Shown: positions 42,140-52,140, counted from the stretch's first letter. The stretch: 64,000 nt of DNA from Microbacterium festucae (GCF_025421715.1 NZ_JAOEFC010000003.1:1-64000); one strand, 5' to 3'. Numbers and translations: made by a program. Notes: generated by a model not told the origin, from the sequence alone.

Positions 42140-42759
42140 GCCCGCGGTTCGTGGGACGCGCTTGGGGGCTGTGTCCCGCGGTGTGCGGGTGAGTGGGTGG
42201 CTGACCCGCGGTTTGTGGGACGTGCCCGGGTGGCGTGTCCCGCAGTCTGCGGGTGATGGGGGCGTGACCCACCCTCTGCGAGACGCGCTCGGCGGGGACG
42301 TCCCGCAACGTGCGAGTGGTGAGTGCTCGACCCGCAGTTTGCGGGACGTGCCCGGGGGGCGTGTCCCGCAGAGTGCGGGTGGTGGCTGTTTGACCCGCGG
42401 TTCGCGGGACGTGCTCGGGTGGCATGTCCCACGATGTGTGGGTCCTAGGCCGCTGAACCCACCGTTCGCGGGACCTGCACGTGTGGCGCGTCCCGCCGCT
42501 CCGCCGAGCGACCGGCATCCGCCATCAGTGGGACGCCACCGGATGCTATGTCCCGCAATGCGCGGGACGAGGGCGCGTACCCGGCATTCTCTGTGACCCC
42601 ACCGGATGCCATGTCCCGCGATGTGCGGGTGCCAGGCCCCTTGACCCGCCGTTGGCGGGACCCGCCTGAGAGCCATGTCCCACAAACTGCGGGCGAGCGG
42701 AACACCCCACCCGCCATCTTCGCCACCCCACCGAATGCCGCGTCCCGCAACACGCGGGT
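42140..42759. repeat. Ten-unit array of a 63-bp nested palindrome (array 1)
   Basis: Fills the 692-bp gap between the helicase and DUF808 stops. Right arms begin at 42173, 42237, 42300, 42363, 42426, 42490, 42550, 42613, 42677 and 42742, i.e. every 60-65 bp. The fourth unit is the clearest: ACCCGCAGTTTGCGGGAC (42330-42347), 15-base spacer, GTCCCGCAGAGTGCGGGT (42363-42380). Each arm is itself a small hairpin, and the two arms also pair with each other. Units diverge at the spacers. No gene is supported in this stretch. Confidence 0.9.
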
Positions 42760-42773
42760 GCCACACCCCCGGC

Positions 42774-43691
42774 TCAGTGGTGGGCGACGCCTGCGGGCGA
42801 CTCGCCGCCTTCGGTGAAGGTGGGGCGACGCCCCACGAGCTTGCCGATCAGCAGCACGATGCCGACCACGACGAGTCCGAGCGCGAGGCCCGCGATCGCC
42901 GAGACGATCGTGTCGCCGATCCAGACGATCACCGCGCCGAGCGGCTCGAGGGCGTGCTCGACGGCGTGGATGAGGTCTCCCGTGAACGCGACGCCGACCT
43001 CGGCGAGGTTGGCGAGCACGAGGTGCCCGCCGACCCACAGCATCGCGACGGTGCCGATGATGCTGATCACGCGGAAGACGGCCGGCATCGAGCGGACGAT
43101 CCGAGTGCCGGTGTGGCGCACACGCTGCTCGGGGCTCTTGGCCATGCGCAGCCCGATGTCGTCGAGCTTCACGAGCAGCGCGACCGCGCCGTAGACGACG
43201 CCGGTCATCAGCAGGGCGATGACGGCGAGCACGGCGAGGGTCATCCAGATGCTCATACCGGCATCCAGGCTCGCCAGCGAGATCAGCATGATCTCGGTCG
43301 AGAGGATCAGGTCGGTGCGCACGGCGCCCCACACGAGCTTCTTCTCGTCGCGCGCGCCCTCGTCGTGTCCGTGCGCGAAGCCGAACCACTCGAGCACCTT
43401 CTCGGCACCCTCGAAGCACAGGTACGTGCCGCCGATGATGAGCAGGAACGGCAGCACCCACGGCGCGAACGCGGTCAGCAGCAGCGCGATCGGGATGATG
43501 ATCAGGAACTTGTTGGCCAGCGAGCCGAGCGCGATCTTGGCGACGACGGGCAGTTCACGCGCCGGCGTGAGCCCCTGCACGTACTGCGGGGTGACGGCGG
43601 CGTCGTCGATGACGACACCGGCGGTTTTGGCGGATGCCTTCATCGCCGCACTCAGGATGTCGTCGACGACCGCGAGCAGACCAACCGACAT
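42774..43691 (-). CDS. DUF808 (YedI-like) inner membrane protein
   Basis: 305 aa. Segments LLAVVDDILSAAMKASAKTAGVVIDDAAVTP (abridged start MSVGLLAVVDD), FLLIIGGTYLCFEGAEKV, EKKLVWGAVRTDLILSTEI and GLALGLVVVGIVLLIGKL show the DUF808 family. About six to seven membrane helices. Its role is unknown; E. coli YedI is the reference member. ATG 43691 follows GGGAGTCGC. It ends 15 bp from the repeat array and lies 46 bp downstream of tadA on the same strand. Confidence 0.9.
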   Translation of the reverse strand: MSVGLLAVVDDILSAAMKASAKTAGVVIDDAAVTPQYVQGLTPARELPVVAKIALGSLANKFLIIIPIALLLTAFAPWVLPFLLIIGGTYLCFEGAEKVLEWFGFAHGHDEGARDEKKLVWGAVRTDLILSTEIMLISLASLDAGMSIWMTLAVLAVIALLMTGVVYGAVALLVKLDDIGLRMAKSPEQRVRHTGTRIVRSMPAVFRVISIIGTVAMLWVGGHLVLANLAEVGVAFTGDLIHAVEHALEPLGAVIVWIGDTIVSAIAGLALGLVVVGIVLLIGKLVGRRPTFTEGGESPAGVAHH

Positions 43692-43737
43692 GTGCGACTC
43701 CCAAAGCTGTGCGGATGCGTGGATCAGACTCGTCAGG

Positions 43738-44205
43738 TTATCGGCGCGCGGCGAAGAAGTCGCGCAGCAGGGCCGCGGCCTCGTCGGCGGCGACCCCGGC
43801 GACCACCTCGGCCCGCACCGGCAGGCGCCGGTCGCGCAACACGTCGTAGACCGATCCGGCCGCGCCGGCCTTGTCGTCCCAGGCGCCGAACACCACCCGC
43901 GACACGTGCGACTGCAGCGCCGCACCCGCGCACATCACGCACGGTTCCAGGGTGACGGTGAGGGTGCACCCGGACAGGTTCCAGTCGCCGACGGATGCCG
44001 CGGCGGCGCGGAGCGCGACGACCTCGGCGTGCGCGGTGGGATCGCTCGTGGCCTCGCGCAGGTTGCGGCCTTCGCCGATCACCGTGCCCGCGGCATCCGT
44101 CACCACGGCACCCACCGGGATGTCGCCGTGCGCAGACGCCTCGGCGGCCAGCTGCAGCGCGCGGTGCATGGCGTGCCGGTCGCTTTGTCCGGTCGGGAGG
44201 CTCAC
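43738..44205 (-). CDS. tadA: tRNA adenosine(34) deaminase
   Basis: 155 aa. Zinc-dependent deaminase motifs HAEV (H59, catalytic E61) and PCVMC (C89, C92) are intact; it converts A34 to inosine in tRNA-Arg(ACG). DIPVGAVVTDA and ATSDPTAHAE are typical TadA segments. GTG start at 44205. It diverges from upp with 32 bp between the starts, an arrangement common in actinobacteria. Confidence 0.93.
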   Translation of the reverse strand: MSLPTGQSDRHAMHRALQLAAEASAHGDIPVGAVVTDAAGTVIGEGRNLREATSDPTAHAEVVALRAAAASVGDWNLSGCTLTVTLEPCVMCAGAALQSHVSRVVFGAWDDKAGAAGSVYDVLRDRRLPVRAEVVAGVAADEAAALLRDFFAARR

Positions 44206-44237
44206 GCGCCCAGCGTAAGCCCCGGTAGCCTGTCATC

Positions 44238-44870
44238 ATGCGTGTTCACGTCGCCGATCACCCGCTCATCACCCACAAGCTGACGGTGCTGCGCGACAAG
44301 CGCACCCCCTCGCCGGTGTTCCGTCAGCTGACGGAGGAGCTCATCACCCTGCTGGCCTACGAGGCCACCCGCTCCGTGCGCGTCGAAGAGGTCGAGATCC
44401 AGACGCCCGTCACGACCACCGTCGGTGTGCGCATCGCCGACCCCAAGCCGCTCGTCGTGCCGATCCTGCGTGCCGGTCTGGGCATGCTCGAAGGCATGGT
44501 CAAGCTGCTGCCCACCGCCGAGGTCGGATTCCTCGGCATGGCGCGCAACGAAGAGACCCTCGAGCCGACGACCTACGCCGAGCGCCTTCCCGAAGACCTC
44601 AGCGACCGCCAGTGCTTCGTGCTCGACCCGATGCTCGCCACCGGCGGCTCGCTCGGCGCCGCCATCGAGTTCCTGTTCGCCCGCGGTGCGCAGAACGTCA
44701 CCGCGATCTGCATCCTCGCCGCCCCCGAAGGCCTCGCGGCGATCGAGAAGCAGATCGGCGACCGCGACGTCACCCTCGTGCTCGGCTCGCTCGACGAGCG
44801 CCTCGACGAGAAGGGCTACATCGTGCCCGGACTCGGCGACGCCGGCGACCGCCTCTACGGCACCGTCTGA
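44238..44870 (+). CDS. upp: Uracil phosphoribosyltransferase
   Basis: 210 aa. Salvages uracil to UMP with PRPP. Signature segments are [28 protein letters not shown], the PRPP loop [17 protein letters not shown] and the C-terminal uracil-contact [16 protein letters not shown]. Leaderless start is likely: TAGCCT at 44226-44231 lies six bases before ATG 44238. The gene ends 50 bp before repeat array 2. Confidence 0.97.
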   Translation: MRVHVADHPLITHKLTVLRDKRTPSPVFRQLTEELITLLAYEATRSVRVEEVEIQTPVTTTVGVRIADPKPLVVPILRAGLGMLEGMVKLLPTAEVGFLGMARNEETLEPTTYAERLPEDLSDRQCFVLDPMLATGGSLGAAIEFLFARGAQNVTAICILAAPEGLAAIEKQIGDRDVTLVLGSLDERLDEKGYIVPGLGDAGDRLYGTV

Positions 44871-44920
44871 CCCCCGCGCCCCGCCCGCGCGGCATCCGGG
44901 GTTTCACGAGCGCGGCGGCT

Positions 44921-45540
44921 GACCCGCGAGTTGCGGGACGTGCTCCGGTCGGGTGTCCCGCATTCTGCGGCTTGAGGCGTGGGTGACCCGCGGGTTGTGG
45001 GACCCGGTTCTGTCGGGTGTCCCGCATTCTGCGGCTTGAGGGGCGTGTGGGACCCGCAGGTTATGGGACCTGGCCCGGTGGGGTGTCCCGCATTCTGCGG
45101 CCCGAGGCGTGGGCGACCCGCGGGTTGTGGGACTTGGCCCGGTCGGGTGTCCCGCATTCTGCGGCTTGCACGCCCGCGGCCCGTCGTTTGCGGGACGTGC
45201 TCAGACGGCGTGTCCCGAACCTGGCGGCTCGTGGCGCTCTGAGCGACCGTTTGTGGGACCAGCCCCCTCCCGTGTCCCGCAATCCGCGACCACGCGCGGC
45301 GACCCGATATCTGCGGGACCCGCCCCCTCATCAAGTCCCGCAATCCGCGACCCGCGGCGCACCGATCAGCCGTTCGGGGGACCTGCCTCGGCGCCGCGTC
45401 CCGCAATCCGCGACCCGCAGCGCACCGATCATCCGTTCGTGGGACCTGCCGCAGCGCCGCGTCCCGCATCCTGCTGCTCGCGGCCTGCGAAGTCACCGTT
45501 CGCGGGACATGGCCCGGCATCGCGTCGCGGAAACTGATGG
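44921..45540. repeat. Ten-unit array of the 63-bp nested palindrome (array 2)
   Basis: Right arms begin at 44955, 45019, 45085, 45149, 45212, 45274, 45335, 45398, 45461 and (degenerate, GTCGCGG) 45524, a spacing of 61-66 bp. First unit: ACCCGCGAGTTGCGGGAC near 44922-44939 and GTCCCGCATTCTGCGGCT from 44955. The early units share CCCGCATTCTGCGGC; later ones read CCCGCAATCCGCGA, so the array has two sub-families. Same family and orientation as array 1, and again between convergent genes (upp and the 45717 hydrolase). Confidence 0.9.
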
Positions 45541-45585
45541 ATGCCAAGGGTCGAGGCTCGGCCACCGCCAGGCCCTCGCGTCAGG

Positions 45586-45671
45586 CGCCGCAGGCCCCTG
45601 CCCGCCGCAGGCCCCTACCCGCCGTGGGCCCCTACCCGCCGCGCGAGCCCCTCGAGCCCCTCGAGCCCCTC
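45586..45671. repeat. Short tandem repeats downstream of array 2
   Basis: Three 17-bp units (45586, 45603, 45620) of type CGCCGCAGGCCCCTACC, followed by three 9-bp units GAGCCCCTC (45645-45671). They occupy the rest of the gap before the hydrolase stop at 45717. No gene is evident. Confidence 0.8.
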
Positions 45672-45716
45672 GAGCCGCGCGAGCGCCTCGAGGGGCTCCA
45701 GCCCCTCCAACCCGCC

Positions 45717-46829
45717 TCAGTCCGAGGAGCTGATGATGATCGCCTCGGTGGGCGGCGCGGGGGAGGCGGGGGTGCCGATGTAGCCGATCGCCGACAGCAG
45801 GGCGCGGCGGAAGCGCGCGGGGCGCTCGATGTGCGGGGTGTGCCCGATGCCGTCGAGCACGAGTTCCACGACCTGTCCGCCGGCGGCGCGATAGGCGTCG
45901 AGCACGTCGCGCGTCTGCGAGACCATCGGCTGCGCGGGGGCGACGTCTGCGCCCGGCCAGCCGGGGATCACGCCGAGCGCGCCGAGGTGGTTGACGTCTT
46001 GGAACGAGGCGTCGGAGACGACGGCATCCTCGCTGCCTCGCACCCACAGGATGGGCGGCTTGGGGGAGATGTCGACGATGCCCGACACGTCGAAGTAGCG
46101 GGGTGCGAGGGCGTTGAGCACGCCGACGGTGCCGGCGGCGAAGCCGGGCCAGTTCTCGCTCGGGGTGCTGTCGCCGGGGTAGCCGCCGGTGGCGGTGGAG
46201 GTCGTGAGCATGGCCTCGACCCAGACGTCTTCGCCCGGACCCGGCTCGGCGTCGGCGACATATGCCGTGCGGAGGATGCTGCGCGGCGACGACGGCGCCT
46301 CGTCGGTGGTGTCGCCGTCGATGAGCCGGCGCACGAGCTCGGCGTCGCCGGCCCCGCCGCCCACACCGGCGTCGTCGTCGGTGAGGCGCGAGCCGTCGCG
46401 GCGGGTGCCTCCGAAGCCATAGGGCGAGATCGGCGACTCGAGGGTGAGCGAGAGCACCGGGTGGTCGAGGGCGTACTGCAGGGCGACGGCCCCGCCGAGC
46501 CCCCAGCCCACGAGGTGGGAGGTGGGCAGGCCGAGCTCTTCGAGTGTCGCGTGCACGTCGTCGCTGAAGTCGCGCACCCCGCGGGTCGCGTCGACGGGGG
46601 CGTGCTCGGTGCCGCCGAAGCCGCGCAGGTCGACGGCGATGACGCGCAGATCGACCGGAAGGTCTTGCATGAGCTCCTGCCACACCAGGCTCGACGAGAC
46701 CGCGCCGTGCAGCAGCACGACGGTCTGCTCGCCGGGCGTGGCCGGGTCGTCGCCGTCACGCTCGAGGACGTTGACGCTCAGGCGTTCGGTGTCGACGCGA
46801 TGCGATCGGATGCCGTCGAAGAGGGTCAT
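45717..46829 (-). CDS. Alpha/beta-hydrolase fold protein lacking the nucleophile serine
   Basis: 370 aa. The fold is clear: VVLLHGAVSSSLVW (oxyanion loop), VIAVDLRGFGGTEHAP, a helical cap and the base His in LDGIGHTPHIERP. However the nucleophile elbow reads GWGLGG (108-113), so the usual Ser/Cys/Asp nucleophile is Gly110. ILWVRGSEDAVVSD gives an acid residue. It may therefore be non-hydrolytic (lyase, isomerase or binding role) or use another residue. ATG 46829 follows TATCAT (46841-46836, minus) by six bases. Divergent from proC. Confidence 0.8.
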   Translation of the reverse strand: MTLFDGIRSHRVDTERLSVNVLERDGDDPATPGEQTVVLLHGAVSSSLVWQELMQDLPVDLRVIAVDLRGFGGTEHAPVDATRGVRDFSDDVHATLEELGLPTSHLVGWGLGGAVALQYALDHPVLSLTLESPISPYGFGGTRRDGSRLTDDDAGVGGGAGDAELVRRLIDGDTTDEAPSSPRSILRTAYVADAEPGPGEDVWVEAMLTTSTATGGYPGDSTPSENWPGFAAGTVGVLNALAPRYFDVSGIVDISPKPPILWVRGSEDAVVSDASFQDVNHLGALGVIPGWPGADVAPAQPMVSQTRDVLDAYRAAGGQVVELVLDGIGHTPHIERPARFRRALLSAIGYIGTPASPAPPTEAIIISSSD

Positions 46830-46915
46830 GACCCGATGATAGTCGGGGGGTCGCAGGCCCGTTCCGAGGTGCCTCTCAGCGTCCCGCGTCGCCGCTGGGA
46901 TGGGAGGATGGAGCC

Positions 46916-47752
46916 ATGGCGATCACCACCCTGCCCCCCATCGCGATCCTCGGAGCCGGCTCGATGGGAGGGGCCATCCTGCAGGGCCTCGTCCGCTCGG
47001 GCGCCGCGCCCGAGGTCACGGTGACCAACCGCACCGCCGTCAAGGCCGCCGAGCTCGACGGGCTCGCCGGGGTGCGCAGCCTCGCGCTCGAGAACGCCGC
47101 GGATGCCAACGCCACCGCTGCCGCCGGCGCCGACGTCGTGCTGGTCGGGGTCAAGCCGGGGATGGTCGCCGACCTGCTGCGCGAGATCGCTCCGCACCTG
47201 CGCCCGGGCGCCATCGTGGTGAGCCTGGCCGCCGGGGTCACCCTGACGACCTTCCAGGACATCCTCGGCGACGAGGTGAGCGTCATCCGCTCGATGCCCA
47301 ACACCCCCGCCGTGGTCGGCAAGGCCGTCACCGGACTCGCGGCAGGACCCTCGGCATCCGCGGACGACGTCGCCCTCGTGCGCAGCCTGTTCGAGACGTG
47401 CGGCGCGGTCATCGAGCTGCCCGAAGAGCGCATCGACGCGCTGTCGACCATCTCGGGCTCGGGCCCGGCCTACGTGTTCCTGCTGATCGAGGCGCTCACC
47501 GAGGCCGCCCGCGGCAAGGGATTCTCCGAGGCCGACGCGCGGCTCATGGCCGAGCAGACCTTCATCGGCGCCGCCGCACTGCTCGACGCGTCGGGGGAGG
47601 ACCCGGCCGAGCTGCGCCGCCGGGTGACGAGCCCTAAGGGCACCACCGAGCGCGCGATCGCGGTGCTGCAGGGCGCCAACCTCGACGGGCTGTTCGCCGA
47701 AGCGACGGATGCCGCGCTCGCCCGCGCCCGGGAGCTGGCACAGGGCTCCTGA
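46916..47752 (+). CDS. proC: Pyrroline-5-carboxylate reductase
   Basis: 278 aa. NAD(P)-binding ILGAGSMGGAIL at the N-terminus, VKPGMV and SVIRSMPNTPA in the Rossmann domain, and the C-terminal signature SGSGPAYVFLLIEALTEAA with VTSPKGTT. Last step of proline synthesis. A GGAGGATGGAG ribosome site precedes ATG 46916. In mycobacteria proC also lies close to the excisionase-HTH/bS22 pair that follows here 6 kb downstream. Confidence 0.97.
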   Translation: MAITTLPPIAILGAGSMGGAILQGLVRSGAAPEVTVTNRTAVKAAELDGLAGVRSLALENAADANATAAAGADVVLVGVKPGMVADLLREIAPHLRPGAIVVSLAAGVTLTTFQDILGDEVSVIRSMPNTPAVVGKAVTGLAAGPSASADDVALVRSLFETCGAVIELPEERIDALSTISGSGPAYVFLLIEALTEAARGKGFSEADARLMAEQTFIGAAALLDASGEDPAELRRRVTSPKGTTERAIAVLQGANLDGLFAEATDAALARARELAQGS

Positions 47753-47782
47753 GCCCTCAGGGCGCGGAAGCCCACAGGGCTC
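47751..47782. terminator. Terminator between proC and ktrA
   Basis: GAGCCCT (47751-47757) pairs with AGGGCTC (47776-47782), with inner GGGC/GCCC (47760-47763 with 47770-47773). It overlaps the last codon region of proC and faces the convergent ktrA stop at 47822. Confidence 0.55.
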
Positions 47783-47821
47783 GCGAGCCGCGGCATCCGG
47801 CACGCGCCGCGACCGTGCGCG

Positions 47822-48493
47822 TCAGCGGTCGAGCGAGGCGAAGCGCTCGATGTCGGAATTGGTGCCCGACACGATGATGAGGTCGTGGTTGGTGACGACC
47901 GTGTTGGCCTCCGCGTAGCGGAACGGCTTGCCGGGGCTCTTCACGCCCACGACGGTGACGTTGTAGCGCGAGCGCACGCCCGACTCGTTGAGGCCGACGC
48001 CGCGGATGAACTTCGGCGGATACATCTTGGCGAGTACGAAGTCGTCGTCGAAGCGGATGAAATCGAGCATGCGGCCCGACACCAGGTGGGCGACGCGCTC
48101 GCCGGCCTCGCGCTCGGGGTAGATCACGTGGTTGGCGCCGACGCGGGCGAGGATCTTGCCGTGCGACTGCGAGACGGCCTTGGCCCAGATCTGCGGCACC
48201 TTCAGGTCGACGAGGTTCGCGGTGATGAGCACCGACGCCTCGATCGATGAGCCGACGGCGACGACGGCCACCTGGAAGTCCTTGGCGCCGATCTGCGTGA
48301 GCGCGTCGATGTTGCGGGCATCGGCCTGCACGGCGTGGGTGACCCGCTCCGACCACTTCTGCACGAGTTCGAGGTTGTCGTCGACGGCGAGCACCTCGCG
48401 GTCGAGCCGGTCGAGCTCGCCGGCGCAGGCGGCGCCGAAGCGACCGAGGCCGATGACGAGGACGGGCGCGTCGTTCCGCAACTGCTCAACCAA
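47822..48493 (-). CDS. ktrA: Potassium uptake regulatory subunit (TrkA/KtrA family)
   Basis: 223 aa, a single RCK unit: Rossmann VLVIGLGRFGAACAGEL with the acidic NAD-binding AVDDN, then a TrkA-C domain (about 140-220, GVGLNESGVRSRYNVTVVGV, DLIIVSGTNSDIERF). It forms an octameric ring that gates the membrane subunit encoded next to it in response to nucleotide. The length fits KtrA rather than the double-length TrkA. It overlaps the upstream channel gene by 8 bp. Confidence 0.92.
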   Translation of the reverse strand: MVEQLRNDAPVLVIGLGRFGAACAGELDRLDREVLAVDDNLELVQKWSERVTHAVQADARNIDALTQIGAKDFQVAVVAVGSSIEASVLITANLVDLKVPQIWAKAVSQSHGKILARVGANHVIYPEREAGERVAHLVSGRMLDFIRFDDDFVLAKMYPPKFIRGVGLNESGVRSRYNVTVVGVKSPGKPFRYAEANTVVTNHDLIIVSGTNSDIERFASLDR

Positions 48494-49928
48494 CGATGGG
48501 CCTTTCCACGGGCAGCGAGTAGTGCTGCGATCGGCTGGTCGCGGCCACCGCCGCGGCGAGAGTCACTGTACCAACGCGTCCCATGAACATCGTCGCCGCC
48601 AGCACGTACACGGCCGGATCGGCCATCTCGGCGGTGAGGCCGGTCGACAGGCCCACGGTCGCGAACCCCGAGATGACGTCGAAGAGCACCTGTTCGACGG
48701 GCGCCTTGGTGATCTGGGCGATCGTGATGGTGGCCATGGCCACGATGGTCGCGCCCCACGCCACAACCGACAGCGCCACCCGCTGCACGTCGCTGGGGAT
48801 GCGGCGGCCGAACGCCTCGACGCTCGGCCGCCCCTTGGCCTCGGACCACACCGCCAGCGCGAGGACGGCGAGGGTGGTCACCTTGATGCCGCCCGCGGTG
48901 GAGGCCGAGCCGCCGCCGACGAACATGAGCATCGAGGCGACGACCAGCGACGACCCGTGCAGGTCGCCCATCTCGACCACCGAGAAGCCGCCCGAACGGG
49001 TCATCGCCGAGAGGAAGAACGCCTGGAAGGTCGTGTCCCAGGCTTCCATCGAGCCGAACGTCTTCGGGTTGTCGTACTCGAGCAGCAGGAACACGCCCGC
49101 TCCCACGAAGAACAGGATGACGGTGGTGATGAGGGTCAGCTTGGCGTGCAGCGACCAGCGGCGCACGTGCCACTGGTGGCGCCACAGCGCGAAGATCACC
49201 GGGAAGCCGATGGAGCCGAGGAACACACCCGCCATCAGCACGGTGAGCATGAAGTAGTCGGTGGCGAACGGCTGCAGCCCGCCCGCGTTGGGGGTGAAGC
49301 CGGTGTTGGTGAACGACATCGCCGCGTAGTACGGCGCCTCCCACAGGGCGGTGATCGGGTCGACACCGCCCACCAGCAGCGACGGGTAGAGCAGCACCGC
49401 GAGGACGGCTTCGATGACGAGGGTCGAGATGGCGACGGTGGCCAGCAGCTGACCGACCTCGCCCAGGCGCACGGTCTGGCCCTCGTTGACCGGGCCGCCG
49501 TGCACGCGCAGCGGGTTGGAGTCGCCGGCGGCGATGAGCTTGGCGCGCAGCCCCAGCCGCTTCGAGATGACCAGGCCCAGGATCGAGGCGAGGGTCAGCA
49601 CGCCGAGGGCGCCGACGTTGACACCGACGTAGACGAAGACGTGTCCGAGCGGCGACCAGTGGGTGGCCATGTCGACGGTGGACAGACCCGTCACGCAGAT
49701 CGTCGACACCGCGGTGAACAGGGCGTCGGCCAGCGGCGTCACCCGCCCGTTCGAGGCGGCCGCCGGCATCGAGAACAGCCCCGTGAACAGCAGGATGAGC
49801 GCCGAGAAGACCAGCACCGCGAAGCGTGAGGGCGAAGAGGTGGTGAGCTCGCGGAAGTTGTGCAGGAAGCGCCGGAAGGAGCCGCTGACGTCGGCCCGCA
49901 TGCGCCCGATGACGGTCTCGCCCGCCAT
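48486..49928 (-). CDS. ktrB: Potassium uptake channel subunit (TrkH/KtrB family)
   Basis: 480 aa. The four pore-loop selectivity signatures typical of SKT transporters can be read: STICVTGLST, SFTNTGFTPNAG, AMTRSGGFSV and ISGFATVGLSTG. Eight transmembrane helices plus pore helices; a polar cytoplasmic N-terminus. It imports K+ together with the adjacent RCK subunit. Upstream on the other strand is the ArsR-like gene, with a 70-bp divergent gap and a GGAAGGGGC ribosome site before ATG 49928. Confidence 0.92.
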   Translation of the reverse strand: MAGETVIGRMRADVSGSFRRFLHNFRELTTSSPSRFAVLVFSALILLFTGLFSMPAAASNGRVTPLADALFTAVSTICVTGLSTVDMATHWSPLGHVFVYVGVNVGALGVLTLASILGLVISKRLGLRAKLIAAGDSNPLRVHGGPVNEGQTVRLGEVGQLLATVAISTLVIEAVLAVLLYPSLLVGGVDPITALWEAPYYAAMSFTNTGFTPNAGGLQPFATDYFMLTVLMAGVFLGSIGFPVIFALWRHQWHVRRWSLHAKLTLITTVILFFVGAGVFLLLEYDNPKTFGSMEAWDTTFQAFFLSAMTRSGGFSVVEMGDLHGSSLVVASMLMFVGGGSASTAGGIKVTTLAVLALAVWSEAKGRPSVEAFGRRIPSDVQRVALSVVAWGATIVAMATITIAQITKAPVEQVLFDVISGFATVGLSTGLTAEMADPAVYVLAATMFMGRVGTVTLAAAVAATSRSQHYSLPVERPIVG

Positions 49929-49998
49929 ATCTCGCGCCCCTTCCGCCGTTCGGACCCTGTCATGGTACTCCGGCCGCGGAGCGGGCTACCCTAAGGGC

Positions 49999-50406
49999 AT
50001 GGCGGACATCTTCGACGTGATCGCCGACGGCACCCGTCGGGACATTCTGCAGCTTCTGCGCGAGCACGGCGAGACCGCCCGCGGAGGCACGAGCGTGTCG
50101 CAGATCGTCGCCGAGCTGGGCATCAGCCAGCCCACCGTCTCGAAGCACCTCAAGGTGCTGCGCGACGCCGAGCTCGTCTCGGTGCGCGAAGAGGGTCAGC
50201 ACCGCTACTACAGCGTGTCGCCCGCGCCGCTGGATGCCGTCGACGACTGGCTCGTGCCGTTCCTGGTCGACGAGGACGGGCTGTCGGTCGGGTCGGGCGC
50301 ATCGCTGCCGCAGCCGGCGGCGCAGGCCGCCGAGATGGTCGGCCGCGCCGCGGCATCCACCAAGCACGCCCTCGAGAGCGTGCTGAAGAAGATCCCCGGC
50401 CGCTGA
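49999..50406 (+). CDS. ArsR/SmtB-family transcriptional regulator
   Basis: 135 aa. The winged helix starts at the N-terminus (MADIFDVIADGTRRDILQLL) with recognition helix ISQPTVSKHLKVLRDAELV and wing VREEGQHRYYSVSP. No Cys or His metal site is present, so it is probably not a metal sensor. The C-terminal 50 residues are a variable Ala/Gly-rich tail ending KKIPGR. TACCCT (49987-49992) six bases before ATG 49999 implies a leaderless start. It is divergent from the K+ uptake genes, a possible target. Confidence 0.85.
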   Translation: MADIFDVIADGTRRDILQLLREHGETARGGTSVSQIVAELGISQPTVSKHLKVLRDAELVSVREEGQHRYYSVSPAPLDAVDDWLVPFLVDEDGLSVGSGASLPQPAAQAAEMVGRAAASTKHALESVLKKIPGR

Positions 50407-50412
50407 CCCCGC

Positions 50413-50428
50413 GCGGCGCCCGCGCCGC
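50413..50428. terminator. Short GC hairpin between convergent genes
   Basis: GCGGCGC (50413-50419) and GCGCCGC (50422-50428) with a 2-base loop, just after the ArsR-like stop. A loop of two is tight, so the real stem is shorter; weak evidence. Confidence 0.35.
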
Positions 50429-50446
50429 CCGAACGCCCGACCGGCC

Positions 50447-51240
50447 TCAGTGCCGTCGGCCCGCCTTGCGGCGGAAGAGCCACGAGCCCCAGATCACGGC
50501 GACCGCGAGGATCGCCAGGCACCACCCCACCGCCCACCACGGCGCCGTGCCCGACGAGGTGCCCATGAGCAGCCCGCGGATCGTCTCGATGATCGGGGTG
50601 ATCGGCTGGTTCTCCGCCACCCACCGCAGTCCGTCCGGCATGGTCTCCACCGGCACGAAGGCGCTGGACAGATAGGGCGCGAACAGCAGGATGAAGCCGT
50701 ACCCGGTCGCCGCTGCGGGGGAGCCGGCAGCGATGCCGATCGCGGTGAACAGGTAGGTGATGGCGAGGATGTAGAGCGCGATCACCGCGATCGCCGCAGC
50801 CCAGGAGAGCGCGTCGGCGGAGGGTCGGAACCCGACGATGAGCGCCGCGACGACGACCACCCCGGTGGCGACGAGATTGCGCAGCAGGCTGGCGATGGCG
50901 TGACCGGTGAGCACGGCGCTGGAGCGCAGCGGCATGGTGCGCAGGCGCGAGATCATGCCGCTGTTCATGTCGGTGGCGACGGTGGTGGCGGTGCTCGACG
51001 ACCCGAATCCGGCGCAGAGCAGGATGATGCCCGGCACGACGTAGTCGACATATCCGCCGCTGGGGTCGATGGCCCCGCCGAAGACGAACGTGAACAGCAC
51101 CATCATCAGCACCGGCAGCAGGATCGCCATGAGAAGCGACTCGACGTCGCGCAACGACTGGACGAGGCTCCGTCGCACGAAGACCGCCTCCGCAGTCAGC
51201 CCGGTGAGGGGGCGGCGCAGCCCGGGGGTGTCGAGCGCGC

Positions 51241-51244
<4 letters not shown>
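50447..51244 (-). CDS. ABC-2 type drug exporter permease (DrrB-like)
   Basis: 265 aa with six hydrophobic segments and the ABC-2 signature region MNSGMISRLRTMPLRSSAVLTGH, followed by PYLSSAFVPVETMPDGLRWVAENQPITPIIETIRG, typical of DrrB/NodJ-type permeases. It exports a hydrophobic compound with the adjacent ATPase; the substrate is unknown. Its start overlaps the ATPase stop by 4 bp. Confidence 0.9.
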
Positions 51245-52125
<881 letters not shown>

Positions 52126-52140
52126 GGCATCCCTTCTGTG

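Noticed and set aside
42140..45540. Long minus-strand frames through both arrays encoding a 21-residue repeat (with PGHVPQTAG-like units)
   Set aside because: 63 bp equals 21 codons, so any frame left open repeats automatically. The repeat peptides appear in more than one frame, have no ribosome site and run into real genes; the DNA palindrome explains them.
42140..45540. CRISPR array
   Set aside because: The units are palindromic with related, not unique, spacers, period varies by several bases, and no cas genes are nearby.
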